Shown here: positions 52,567 to 61,247 of the stretch, one piece after another
How positions within the stretch are numbered: the stretch's first letter is position 1
Layout of the letters: each line of letters starts with the position of its first letter
Source: an uncultured Bacilli bacterium
GTDB taxonomy: Bacteria; Bacillota_I; Bacilli_A; RF39; UBA660
Assembly: GCA_934096945.1 (NCBI GenBank)
Contig: CAKOND010000001.1
Span: 80,032 to 144,031 of the forward strand
Direction: 5' to 3'
Length of the DNA stretch: 64,000 nt
Notes under the pieces: generated by a model
What the model saw: the letters and a program-made list of their open reading frames with translations, nothing else
What the model was told of the DNA's origin: nothing
Databases searched by the model: none
Position numbers and translations under genes: made by a program

Positions 52567-53651
52567 TATTCACCTATTTTTTCAATATATCCACTTGTTT
52601 TTTTAGTATACATTTCATCAGTTACTGGTTTATATCTTTTTCCATCATAATCATCTGTAAATCCATTATAAGCTTTATAAACTTCATTAGTTTCAGTATC
52701 GTAAACTCTTTCATAACCAAGAGTTGCGTCACTTTGCTTTTGACTCATAATATCATAAGTATTACTTCTCTTTTCCCAAGAATCCATAATACCATCAGAT
52801 ATTTCATTACAAATACTTCTTACATTTTGAAAAGTTTTCATAACAGCATCTTGTGCTTGATAAAAACCACTCATAAAAGTATCTGTAAATTCAAGTGAGG
52901 ATGAAATTTTATTTAATGTTTCTTCCCAGTCTACAAAATCTTCTTTTGGTGCTGTAAAAAATATAGCATCATAAACACTTAAAAAGTAAATATCAATTTG
53001 TTTTCCAGAAATAAAATTTTCATTTACGTAATATGGACCAGCATCATAGACATAAGCTGTAAATAAGCCTTCTGCATCCTTATCTGAAGCATCTTTAAAT
53101 GAAGCACGTAGTACATCACCACCAAGTAATCCTTTACCTAAATTTTCAATCACTGTAAAATCCGTAAGAGTTGGAAATGTAAATGTTGCATTATTATTAA
53201 GTGGCCCCATATCATTAAATATTTTATAATAACCTTCTGTATCTTTTGTAGCTATAACAGAAGCCTTTGCAAAAATATCATTTGGATAATATTTTTGTTG
53301 CCACTTTTTAGCATCTTCTGATTTATTATATCCTTCACTTTTTAAACTAAAGAAAAATTGATAAGTTGGATTTTCTGGATTATAAGCTCTTATTGTAAAA
53401 TGAATATAATCTCCAATTGTTTCTACCTTCCAACCTTTAGGTATTTTAATTTTAAATAAATCACTTTCATAATCTTCTAAAGTAACTTTACTTACTTCAT
53501 TAGCTACAATTTTAACATTACCCTTACTAGTTTTAATAACATCATTATTATTAACCTTTTTATCAGTACTCATTTTAGGATACACTAAAAAAATCCCAAT
53601 TAAAACCAAAATCACGACCCCAGCAATAATAATATTTTTATTATCTTTCAT
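52566..53651 (-). CDS. Exported protein of unknown function, 361 residues
   Basis: N-terminal helix (about 7-24), then a PsbP-like beta segment (YESDLFKIKIPKGWKVETIG), a long alpha/beta domain, and a helical region with the single pair ...SICNEISDGIMDSWEKRSN. The end includes EVYKAYNGFTDDYDGKRYKP. No catalytic motif is evident. First gene of the exported-protein pair; divergent from the large XRE regulator, from which it is separated by 118 bases. Confidence 0.62.
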   Translation of the reverse strand: MKDNKNIIIAGVVILVLIGIFLVYPKMSTDKKVNNNDVIKTSKGNVKIVANEVSKVTLEDYESDLFKIKIPKGWKVETIGDYIHFTIRAYNPENPTYQFFFSLKSEGYNKSEDAKKWQQKYYPNDIFAKASVIATKDTEGYYKIFNDMGPLNNNATFTFPTLTDFTVIENLGKGLLGGDVLRASFKDASDKDAEGLFTAYVYDAGPYYVNENFISGKQIDIYFLSVYDAIFFTAPKEDFVDWEETLNKISSSLEFTDTFMSGFYQAQDAVMKTFQNVRSICNEISDGIMDSWEKRSNTYDIMSQKQSDATLGYERVYDTETNEVYKAYNGFTDDYDGKRYKPVTDEMYTKKTSGYIEKIGE

Positions 53652-53706
53652 ATTTATTCCCCATTTCTACTAATATTATAATTTAATTATTTATATATAA
53701 CAATTA

Positions 53707-53761
53707 AGTTGTCACGTAATGCATTGTTTTTAATGACAACTAAGTCTACATATAGTATAAT
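53707..53761 (+). promoter_or_regulatory. Promoter and inverted repeat of the large XRE regulator
   Basis: ATGACA (53733-53738), 17 bases, TATAAT (53756-53761). AGTTGTCA (53707-53714) and TGACAACT (53734-53741) form an inverted repeat whose right arm covers the -35 box. Confidence 0.6.
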
Positions 53762-53781
53762 ACTTTTAGGTGATTTTTATT

Positions 53782-55470
53782 ATGAAATTTAATGAATTAT
53801 TAAACAAATACTTAGAAGATTTTGCATGCACTTCCACAGAATTATCAAAACTAACAAACATTTCACCATCAGTGATAAGTAGATACCGAAGTGGCCAGCG
53901 TACCCCCTCTATGGAAAGCTTACAAATGAAATCATTAATTAAAGCCCTAGCAAAAATAAGCAACGAAAATGAAGAAAAAATTGAAAAAGAATTTCAAAAA
54001 ATATTTAACAAAGACTCCTTTGACTATGAAACATTTAGCAAAAATTTTAACGCACTTATAAACACCTTAAAAATAAACTTAAAAGATATGTCTAAATACA
54101 CCCTATGTGACTCATCAAATCTTTCTCGAATAAGATATAACAAAAGTAAACCGAGTGAGCCTTTAGATTTTTCTCAAAAAATAGCCAATTATATTGAAGC
54201 AAAATATCAAGCTCCAGAAGACATTATCAAAATAGAAGATTTAACAGAAAAAACAAATGAAAGTATTTATAACAAAATATTTAAATATTTAACATGCAGT
54301 GATAAACCTCAAAAAGACACAATAAAAAACTTTTTAACAAATTTAGACAAATTCAATTTAAATGATTATATTAAAGCCATAAAATTTGACGAATTAAAAG
54401 TACCAAGTATTCCATTTTACCACTGCAAAACCAAAAACTACTATGGACTTGAAGAAATGAAAAAAGCTGAAATAGAATTCCTAAAAGGTGCAGTTTTAAA
54501 CAAAAATAATAAAGAACTATTCTTATGCAGCAACATGCCCATGGAAGAAATGGCTAAAGATCTTGATTTTAGCAAAAAATGGATGTTTGGCATCGCTTGT
54601 AGTCTCAAAAAAGGTATGCATTTAAATATAATTCATAATTTAGATAGACCATTTAATGAAATGATGCTTGGCCTAGAAAGTTGGATTCCCATTTACATGA
54701 CTGGTGGTGTAACTCCATATTATTTTAAAAAGACCGATGGAAACATCTACCACAACATAACATATACCACAAATAATTTAGCACTATCTGGTGAAGCAAT
54801 CGCAGGTTTTCAAAATAATGGCAAATACTATTTAACCAATAACAAAAAAGAAGTAGAATACTATCAAACAAAAGCAAAAAATCTTCTAAAAAAAGCTTAC
54901 TCTCTAATGGATATATATAAGGAAGAAAATCAAAAAAACTACAACTTATTTTTAAATGATCTAATTAAAACAAAAGAAAATACAGAACGCATATTACCAA
55001 ATCTTCCTTTATTTACTATAAGTGATTCCTTATTAACAGAAATATTAAAACAAAACAAAATAAACAAGCAAGATATTAAAAAAATACTAGAATATAAAAA
55101 TAAAGAATATATATTATATACTAACCTACTTAAAACTAACAAACTTATAGATAATATCTATGTACCTACTAAAAATGAATTTAATAAACCTAGTATCACC
55201 CTATCTAATATTTTCTATAATAAGAAAATAACCTATTCATATGAAAACTATCAAAAGCATTTAAAAGAAACATTTGCTTTTGCAAACAATAATAAAAACT
55301 ATATTTTAAATAAAACTAATTTTATAACTTTTACTAACATATCAATAAACATAATAGATAAAAAAATAGTAATTATATCAAAAGAAGAAAATCCAACAAT
55401 TCATTTTGTGATAAGACATCCCAAACTCGTAAATGCCATAAGTAATTTTAACCCATTAATTAAAGAATAA
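53782..55470 (+). CDS. Large XRE-domain regulator, 562 residues
   Basis: The N-terminal helix-turn-helix is CTSTELSKLTNISPSVISRY, RSGQRTPS (about 17-45). A second, degenerate one follows at about 100-130 (MSKYTLCDSSNLSRIRYNKS, KPSEP). The remaining 430 residues form an unrecognised effector region with LFLCSNMPMEEMAKDLDFSK and IHNLDRPFNEMMLGLESWIP, reminiscent of a sensor domain. The start at 53782 lacks the four extra codons of the longer frame and follows TAGGTGATT. Its operator-like repeat suggests autoregulation and control of the divergent exported-protein genes. Confidence 0.75.
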   Translation: MKFNELLNKYLEDFACTSTELSKLTNISPSVISRYRSGQRTPSMESLQMKSLIKALAKISNENEEKIEKEFQKIFNKDSFDYETFSKNFNALINTLKINLKDMSKYTLCDSSNLSRIRYNKSKPSEPLDFSQKIANYIEAKYQAPEDIIKIEDLTEKTNESIYNKIFKYLTCSDKPQKDTIKNFLTNLDKFNLNDYIKAIKFDELKVPSIPFYHCKTKNYYGLEEMKKAEIEFLKGAVLNKNNKELFLCSNMPMEEMAKDLDFSKKWMFGIACSLKKGMHLNIIHNLDRPFNEMMLGLESWIPIYMTGGVTPYYFKKTDGNIYHNITYTTNNLALSGEAIAGFQNNGKYYLTNNKKEVEYYQTKAKNLLKKAYSLMDIYKEENQKNYNLFLNDLIKTKENTERILPNLPLFTISDSLLTEILKQNKINKQDIKKILEYKNKEYILYTNLLKTNKLIDNIYVPTKNEFNKPSITLSNIFYNKKITYSYENYQKHLKETFAFANNNKNYILNKTNFITFTNISINIIDKKIVIISKEENPTIHFVIRHPKLVNAISNFNPLIKE

Positions 55471-55507
55471 GAATAAATAATTTGTTAATACTAAAAATGG
55501 TAATCAC

Positions 55508-55860
55508 ATGGCCAAAATAAAAGAATTATTTTATCATACAGCTCTTCTTTTTATACTTGGAGACTTATTGTTTTATTTTTGAAACAATAGGATTTCTATT
55601 TAAAACCGGTCATTTGACAAATAAACAAGGCCTTTGGTTTACACCACTAAAACCAATCTTTTAAATTATCACAAATAATAATCATCATTATAAATATATT
55701 TTTATTATTTGATATCACCCTAACAAGTATAGTAACTAAACGGTATTCGCAAAGAAAAAGAGGCATAGAAGCTACCAGAGATTTTGATACATACATTGAT
55801 AAATACTTTAATAATAAGGTTTTTGAGAAAAAATTTCCAAATTTAAGCGTAAAAACATAA
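55508..55860 (+). pseudogene. Remnant of a COG4905-type membrane protein gene
   Basis: MAKIKELFYHTALLFILGDL opens a frame that stops; a shifted frame reads ETIGFLFKTGHLTNKQGLWF, TPLKPI, matching the W-E-T-I...N-R-G-F-L-x-G-P-x-x-P-I-Y core of COG4905 putative ABC permeases. A third frame near 55690 encodes FDITLTSIVTKRYSQR and YIDKYFNNKVFEKKFPNLSV, the typical C-terminus. The middle helices are deleted. Confidence 0.7.
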
Positions 55861-55867
55861 GTAATAT

Positions 55868-55896
55868 TTGACAAACATAAAATATATTGTTAAAAT
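55868..55896 (+). promoter_or_regulatory. Promoter of rpmB
   Basis: TTGACA, 17 bases, TAAAAT on the plus strand, 32 bases before the ATG. Confidence 0.65.
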
Positions 55897-55927
55897 TAAT
55901 AAGTAAACAAAAGAAGGAGTGAGAAAA

Positions 55928-56098
55928 ATGGCTACAAAAGTAACTACTAAAAAACCTTTAACTGGTAATAGAAGATCTCATGCTTTAAATGCAACTAAAA
56001 TGAAACAAAAACCAAATTTACAAAAAAAGACAATAAATGGGGAAAAAGTAATCATTAGTGCTAGAGAAGCTAGAACTTTAAATAAAAAAACTGCATAA
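55928..56098 (+). CDS. rpmB: 50S ribosomal protein L28
   Basis: A 56-residue L28 read by eye: MATKVTTKKPLTGNRRSHAL, NATKMKQKPNLQKKTINGEK, VIISAREARTLNKKTA. The G-N-x-R-S-H-A-L-N-A-T-K core and S-A-R-x-x-R-T-L end are diagnostic. The N-terminus lacks the zinc-binding cysteines (C-minus form). GAAGGAG ribosome site. An ISL3-type element is inserted so that its target duplication includes the last two bases of the stop codon, which remains TAA. Confidence 0.95.
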   Translation: MATKVTTKKPLTGNRRSHALNATKMKQKPNLQKKTINGEKVIISAREARTLNKKTA

Positions 56099-56104
56099 TT
56101 TAAA
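56097..56104. repeat. Target site duplication, left copy
   Basis: AATTTAAA, repeated identically at 56658-56665 on the other side of the inserted element. Confidence 0.85.
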
Positions 56105-56657
56105 GGTTCTTCCGAAAGTTTAAGTGTTAGTTAATTAGAAATGGGATAGAAATATCCTGTTTTTTGTTTAAAAATATAATACAATTATTAACTATAATAG
56201 AGGTTGATAAATGTGAAATATAAAGAAATCAAAATAAACAATATATTATTTAATGATAATTACATAATATATGATTATCAAGAAGATGAAGATATTCATT
56301 TGTATATAAAGAGCAAAAAAATACATACAAGTATCCAATTGCAAAAGAAATAAAAAATATTTTTTAGAATATCACTCAATTATTAGGGGGAAGACAGCAA
56401 TAAAATAGATGAATTTATAAGTAAATATGAAACATCTAAAATAAGTAGTTTATGTAATGGATTAAAAAAGATATTGCAGCAGTTAAAAATGCAATATCTT
56501 CTTCGATAAGTTCAGGTTTTGCCGAAGACAATAATAAATTTAAACTTATCAAGAGAATTGTATACGGAAAAATGAATTTAGACAACCTTTTCAGAAAAAG
56601 TTTTATAGCTTTTTTAGCAACAAAGGATAACTAACACCTTAAACTTTCGGAAGAACC
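56105..56657 (+). mobile_element. ISL3-family insertion sequence remnant, internally deleted
   Basis: A 553-base element with near-perfect 29/30-bp terminal inverted repeats (56105-56133 and 56628-56657) beginning GGTTCTTCCGAAAGTTTAAG, one base of length difference, flanked by 8-bp direct repeats. Those ends and an 8-bp duplication are typical of ISL3. Inside, a GTG-started frame (KYKEIKINNILFNDNYIIYD) and a C-terminal stretch (FAEDNNKFKLIKRIVYGKMN, DNLFRKSFIAFLATKDN) are the two ends of an ISL3 transposase; about 300 codons between are lost and frames are broken. It cannot move by itself but keeps both ends. Confidence 0.88.
56140..56166 (+). terminator. Terminator-like hairpin inside the IS left end
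   Basis: GGGATA, GAAA loop, TATCCT, then six T. It lies 35 bases inside the element and now can terminate the rpmB transcript. Confidence 0.6.
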
Positions 56658-56665
56658 AATTTAAA
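56658..56665. repeat. Target site duplication, right copy
   Basis: AATTTAAA, identical to 56097-56104. Confidence 0.85.
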
Positions 56666-56753
56666 TATTATGTAGTTTTTTTGTATAATTAAACAAATAT
56701 TACATATACTATTATTAGCAAGGATGATGTAAATCTTTGCTAGTATAAATAAA

Positions 56754-56781
56754 GACGGGATTATTTTTCTCCCGTCATTTT
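56754..56781 (+). terminator. Probable original rpmB terminator
   Basis: GACGGGA and TCCCGTC stem followed by ATTTTTA. It sits about 90 bases beyond the inserted element, where the rpmB transcript would have ended before insertion. Confidence 0.65.
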
Positions 56782-56963
56782 TATATATCATAATCTAACA
56801 ATTTATTACACATTTCATCATACATACCTTGAAAATGAAGGATTGTATCTTTTAAATATTTTCTATCCTTGTTATATTCTTTTAAGCCTCTCATATAAAA
56901 AGCTTTTTCTTCATCTAAAATTATAAATAGAACAACATTATTTTTTAAACACTCTATAAACAT
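56781..56963 (-). pseudogene. C-terminal remnant of a Fic-family protein
   Basis: AFYMRGLKEYNKDRKYLKDT and LHFQGMYDEM match the conserved C-terminal tail of Fic/DOC proteins (Y-x-R-G-L-K-E-x-x-x-x-R-x-Y-L-x-D-T). The catalytic HPFxxGNGR loop and everything before it are missing. No ribosome site. Adjacent to the IS remnant, suggesting rearrangement. Confidence 0.65.
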
Positions 56964-57094
56964 TTAACAAAATTTAAATTCAAAGTAAATAAATGAATAG
57001 TAATTCTAAATATATTTATAGATATAATCTATTTATCACAAAACAATTTAAAAGTAAAGTTTTGCAACAGTATTATTAATAAGCTATAGAAATG

Positions 57095-58183
57095 CTATTT
57101 ATTTTTCCTACTAATACTCAAAATAATACCAATACTTATCATACTTACAAGCAAACTTGATCCACCATAAGAAAAAAATGGAAGTGTTACTCCAGTTACA
57201 GGAATAAGTCCAATAACTACACAAATATTTAAAAGAGCTTGAATAATAATACCAAAGCCTAATCCAAATGATAAGTATTTATAAAATAAATTATCACAAT
57301 TTAAAGATATTTTTACTATTTTATAAAATATAAAAGCAAAAATTGAAGTAACTATTAGAATACCTAAAAAACCAAACTCTTCAGAAATTATAGAAAAAAT
57401 AAAATCTGTCTGAGGTTCTGGTAAATAAAATTGCTTCTGACGACTTTTTAAAAAGCCTTGTCCAAGCAAACCTCCAGGACCAATGGCATACAAACTCTGA
57501 ATAATTTGATAACCACTACCTAAAGGATCAACCCAAGGATTTAAAAAGGAAACAATACGGAGCATTCGATACGGAGCCACAATAATAAGTCCCACAATAC
57601 CAAGTAATCCTAAAGCTCCAATTTTAACAAAGAATGATAGTTTAACACCAGAAATAAATAAAATAGATACTAAAGTAATAACTATAACCATCGCAGTACC
57701 AAAATCAGGTTCAAGCATAATTAATAGAAAGAAAACACCAATTACAAGTAAAATTGGAAATACGCCCTTTTTAATATCAGTTATAATTCTATTATTATTA
57801 GCAAGATATTTAGAAACATATATAATTAACCCAATTTTTGCAAATTCACTGGGTTGGATACCAAAACCACCAATTCCAAACCAACTTCTACTACCATTTC
57901 TAATTTTTCCAAGTCCCGGAATTAAAACCAGAACTAGTAATATAAAACACACAAATAGTATTAAATTAGCTTTTTCATAATATATTTTAGGATTAATTTT
58001 TCTTAAAACAAATACAAGTAACAAAGACATAATAAAAAATGCACTTTGAGCCTTAACAAATTTAAATGGATCATTAAACTTATAATCAGCCCAGATAAAA
58101 CTAGCAGAATAAATCATAACTATTCCAAATATAGCTGTTATTATAACAATTATAAGTAACCATTTATCATCTTTCTTAGACAT
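57095..58183 (-). CDS. ftsW: SEDS-family glycosyltransferase FtsW
   Basis: 362 residues with ten membrane helices. Landmarks: GIVMIYSASFIWA (about 20-32), GSRSWFGIGGFGIQPSEFAK (about 97-116), LLIMLEPDFGTAMVI, the SGYQIIQSLYAIGPGGLLGQ, GFLKSRQKQFYLPEPQTDFI loop and TLPFFSYGGSSLLVS at the C-terminus. FtsW polymerises septal glycan with the class B PBP. The GPGG and LPEPQTDFIF sequences favour FtsW over RodA. GAGGG ribosome site. It is separated from mraY by pilin-like and dead genes. Confidence 0.94.
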   Translation of the reverse strand: MSKKDDKWLLIIVIITAIFGIVMIYSASFIWADYKFNDPFKFVKAQSAFFIMSLLLVFVLRKINPKIYYEKANLILFVCFILLVLVLIPGLGKIRNGSRSWFGIGGFGIQPSEFAKIGLIIYVSKYLANNNRIITDIKKGVFPILLVIGVFFLLIMLEPDFGTAMVIVITLVSILFISGVKLSFFVKIGALGLLGIVGLIIVAPYRMLRIVSFLNPWVDPLGSGYQIIQSLYAIGPGGLLGQGFLKSRQKQFYLPEPQTDFIFSIISEEFGFLGILIVTSIFAFIFYKIVKISLNCDNLFYKYLSFGLGFGIIIQALLNICVVIGLIPVTGVTLPFFSYGGSSLLVSMISIGIILSISRKNK

Positions 58184-58315
58184 AATTATCCCTCATATAA
58201 TTATATTTTAAAAAAAGTATATTATAACCTTTTGCAATTACGTTAGTCACATTTAATTTATCAAATATTTATATTAATACTTTTTCTATGATAATGTTTT
58301 AACTAAATTTCACAT

Positions 58316-58344
58316 TTAAAAATCTCAGAAATATCCCTGAGACT
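58316..58344 (-). terminator. Terminator after the pilin locus
   Basis: TCTCAG and CTGAGA stem, followed by five T on the minus strand. Confidence 0.7.
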
Positions 58345-58347
58345 ATT

Positions 58348-58971
58348 TTAACTTAATTTATAACACTTACCATTATAAAATGTTCCTTCACTACAATAAT
58401 TAGAACAAGCATTAGATTTTTTATTTCCATTATATGTTCCCAATATGCAAGAACTTCCCGACAAAGTTCCACCATTTGGGCAACTATATTCATATGTTGA
58501 ACTTGCAGCAAACCTATTTTTAAACCAAACATATCCGCTATGATAATATTCACAATATCCACCAGCACGACAATATTCATGACAAGAAAACATACTTGTC
58601 CAATAAGTATAAGTACGCATCCAATTACCTGTATCATAGCAATAAGGACCAATTACGGTATACTCTCCATAAGTATTCCCACAGTAATATTTTTTAGTAC
58701 CGTTTGCACCATAAGAATTCACACAACTTTGAAGATCTTGATATGTATTATTATGTAAACAATAATATTTTGAAGAAACACTTCCATTCTGAGCATTATT
58801 TATAGTAATAACTTTACTTACAACATCAGATCTTTCACTTTTTATATCTTCTGCATAAGCATAAATAGTTCCACTACTAGTAATATCAAATTTATCACCC
58901 TTAGTAAAACTATTATTATCAAAGCTATGATATCATTACTAGATGTAGAACCTGATAATTGGATTTTATAA
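58348..58971 (-). pseudogene. Frameshifted C-terminal part of the pilin-like gene
   Basis: Downstream of the pilin stop a second frame reads PSVPTIAFTSDYKIQLSGST and stops; a third runs from KFDITSSGTIYAYAEDIKSE through VVSKVITINNAQNGSVSS to a Cys-rich tail (CHEYCRAGGYCEYY, SCPNGGTLSGSSC, ACSNYCSEGTFYNGKCYKLS). No ribosome site or start is present at the frame changes, so this is best read as the rest of a single gene of about 370 codons broken by two indels. The tail has ten or more cysteines. Confidence 0.65.
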
Positions 58972-59463
58972 TCACTTGTAAATGCTATCGTAGGCACACT
59001 TGGTCTTGCTAAAGTCTAAACTAATATAATCCTCATTTCCATCTTCACCATTAGTGTCAACATTTTTTAAATATTTTGCATAATAATTATTATTTTTTTT
59101 ATAAATAATAATTTCATCATTCCACATACTTTCATTTGTTACATTATTAATTAAATCAATATTTCCATCTTTATTTCTTTCCGTCGACTTAAAATAATTT
59201 CCTTCAATTAATTCACCCACAGTTACAACAGCACAAAAATCAGAACTATAGCCCTCAACTCCACAATTAGATTTTAGTTCATCTGGATTTTCTTGTCCAT
59301 AAACTTTAGCTGCAGCCTCCAAATTATTTACCTTAGTTTGCAACACTTCTTTCAAGGAATCATTTCTAATTTTCATAACACTTATCGTTGCGAGTGAAAC
59401 AACAATGCTTAATATTACAATTACAGCAAGTACTTCAATTAATGTAAATCCATTTTTTTTCAT
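58972..59463 (-). CDS. Type IV pilin-like protein, now truncated
   Basis: 163 residues. The prepilin leader MKKNGFTLIEVLAVIVILSI has cleavage after Gly5, Phe at +1 and Glu at +5. A long helix is followed by a globular domain with Cys pairs (SNCGVEGYSSDFCAVVTVGE) and YYAKYLKNVDTNGEDGNEDY. The frame ends after AYDSIYK, apparently through a frameshift, since the following frames continue as pilin-like sequence. The ATG at 59463 follows GAGGTG. No pilus motor or peptidase genes are in the window. Confidence 0.75.
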   Translation of the reverse strand: MKKNGFTLIEVLAVIVILSIVVSLATISVMKIRNDSLKEVLQTKVNNLEAAAKVYGQENPDELKSNCGVEGYSSDFCAVVTVGELIEGNYFKSTERNKDGNIDLINNVTNESMWNDEIIIYKKNNNYYAKYLKNVDTNGEDGNEDYISLDFSKTKCAYDSIYK

Positions 59464-59653
59464 CAAATACACCTCACGTACTTCTACTATACATTAATTA
59501 TAAACTATCGTTTAAATTTTATCAATCACTATTTTAACATTACATAGATAAATCATTTAAAGTAATTATGAACTAAAGTAACCTAGTAATTATATATTTA
59601 AGTTTATTAAAAACCTATTGAAAAAAATAGTATTTTTTAGTATAAATTCTAAC

Positions 59654-60042
59654 CTATAATAGAGATGCCATATATATTGGTAAATATAAAATATTATTCT
59701 CTATTTTTAAATTTTGTGTATGAACAATTATTGGATTATCAACATAATATTTATATTTTACTTGTAATTTATTAAGTGATGAATAAATATACTGGTCTTT
59801 AGATTTTACCTTGATTGGAATAATATTGTGCTTAGAAGTAATATAATCTTTAGTAATTAAAAAATCTATTTCCATACCTTCTAATGAATCAAATGTACTA
59901 TATTTATAAAAAATATAATTTTCTGCCAGAAGAAACTAAACTTTGAGCTACAATATTTTCAATAATCATACCTTCATTAAAGACTAATTTATCAAATAAA
60001 TATTTTTTTATAAATATCTTCTTTAATTATTTCGCTTTTCAT
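59654..60042 (-). pseudogene. C-terminal remnant of an AAA ATPase with DUF4143
   Basis: Two frames together encode NEGMIIENIVAQSLVSSGRK, then EIDFLITKDYITSKHNIIPI, VKSKDQYIYSS and ILYLPIYMASLL. This is the end of COG1373-type ATPases, where E-x-D-F-L-x and P-I-x-V-K are a nuclease-like motif in DUF4143. The ATPase domain is gone, with a stop and a frameshift in the rest. Confidence 0.75.
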
Positions 60043-60149
60043 ATTTATCACCTAACTTACAACTATATTTACACTATCTAAAAGCAATATTTACGATTCC
60101 AAAAATAATATTTGGTTAATTTTGCACGATTCCGAAAATAATAATAAAA

Positions 60150-60172
60150 AAGAGGCAATAAATACCTCAATT
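60150..60172 (-). terminator. Terminator of mraY
   Basis: TGAGG and CCTC stem followed by six T on the minus strand, directly at the mraY stop. Confidence 0.7.
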
Positions 60173-61165
60173 TTATAACCAAACACCATAAGTTATCGCT
60201 GCCATAGCAAGTATAAAACCGGCAACCCAGAATAACTTGATAATATCAGTTTCTCGCCATCCCAGCTCTTCAAAATGATGATGAAGCGGAGCTTTTAAAA
60301 ATATCTTTTTATGAAAATATCTAATTGATATAATTTGAATTAAGCTTGAAAGTGTTTCAATAACAAATACACCACCAATAATTGCAAGTGAAACTTCATG
60401 TCTAGAAACAATTGCCACAGATGCCAAAGCACCACCTAAGGCAAGTGAACCCAAATCTCCCATGAAAATTCTTGCCGGATGAGTATTAAATACTAAAAAG
60501 CCAATAAGTGATCCAACTAGTAAAAAGCAAAATATAGCAATTTCTTGATATCCTTCGAGCCAACCAGCATTCCAACTTATGACACCATAGGCAAAAAATG
60601 CAATTGCTGATAAACCACCAGCTAAACCATCTAAACCATCAGTTATATTAACAGCATTCGTCGTTCCCACTAATAAAAATAATATAAACAAACCAAATGT
60701 CCATCCAAGTGGAATATATAAATTCAGAAAGCTTACACTAAGAACAGGTTCTCCTCCGCCCTTCATAAATAAGTAAAAGAAAACTAGAGCAATACACATT
60801 TGAATTAAAAATTTAGTAACTAAACTTAAACCATTGTTATTATGATATTTAATTTTCAAAAAATCATCCATAAATCCCAAAAAACCATAAGCTAAAAAAA
60901 CAAATATAACAATAATTAAATTATAACTTATAGAAATACTTCCCTTTATATAAAGAAGAACAAGTGACACAATTACAGGAATAATAAATATTAATCCCCC
61001 CATCGTTGGTGTACCTTCTTTTTTCAAATGCCTTTCATTAATCAAATGACTTACAGATTGACCAAAATGAAGTTTTCTAAATAAAGGAATAATAAATAAA
61101 CCAGTAATTAATGATAAAACAAATCCTAGCATCATTGCCATCGATGCTTTAGCTAAAATTAACAT
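60173..61165 (-). CDS. mraY: Phospho-MurNAc-pentapeptide transferase MraY
   Basis: Makes lipid I from UDP-MurNAc-pentapeptide and undecaprenyl phosphate. 330 residues with ten helices. Motifs: KEGTPTMGGLIFI (about 48-60), FLGFMDDFLKI (catalytic Asp pair, about 98-108), NAVNITDGLDGLAGG (about 172-186), FNTHPARIFMGDLGSLALGG (about 227-246) and LKAPLHHHFEELGW near the C-terminus. The ATG at 61165 has GAGGTG six bases upstream; the GTG of the longer frame is part of that site. Follows the PBP gene as in dcw clusters. Confidence 0.97.
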   Translation of the reverse strand: MLILAKASMAMMLGFVLSLITGLFIIPLFRKLHFGQSVSHLINERHLKKEGTPTMGGLIFIIPVIVSLVLLYIKGSISISYNLIIVIFVFLAYGFLGFMDDFLKIKYHNNNGLSLVTKFLIQMCIALVFFYLFMKGGGEPVLSVSFLNLYIPLGWTFGLFILFLLVGTTNAVNITDGLDGLAGGLSAIAFFAYGVISWNAGWLEGYQEIAIFCFLLVGSLIGFLVFNTHPARIFMGDLGSLALGGALASVAIVSRHEVSLAIIGGVFVIETLSSLIQIISIRYFHKKIFLKAPLHHHFEELGWRETDIIKLFWVAGFILAMAAITYGVWL

Positions 61166-61247
61166 AATTTTCACCTCGTAACTTTATTATACACTACTTT
61201 TTAAATATATTTTCGATTAATATTAAAATATTTACAACACTTTACAC

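Noticed and set aside
53766..53963. 65-codon minus-strand frame opposite the XRE regulator start
   Set aside because: It is antisense to a clear helix-turn-helix and has no ribosome site.
58353..58652. 99-codon minus-strand frame inside the Cys-rich pilin tail
   Set aside because: It is an alternate-frame shadow: hydrophobic low-complexity sequence with no ribosome site, while the other frame shows regular Cys-rich protein.
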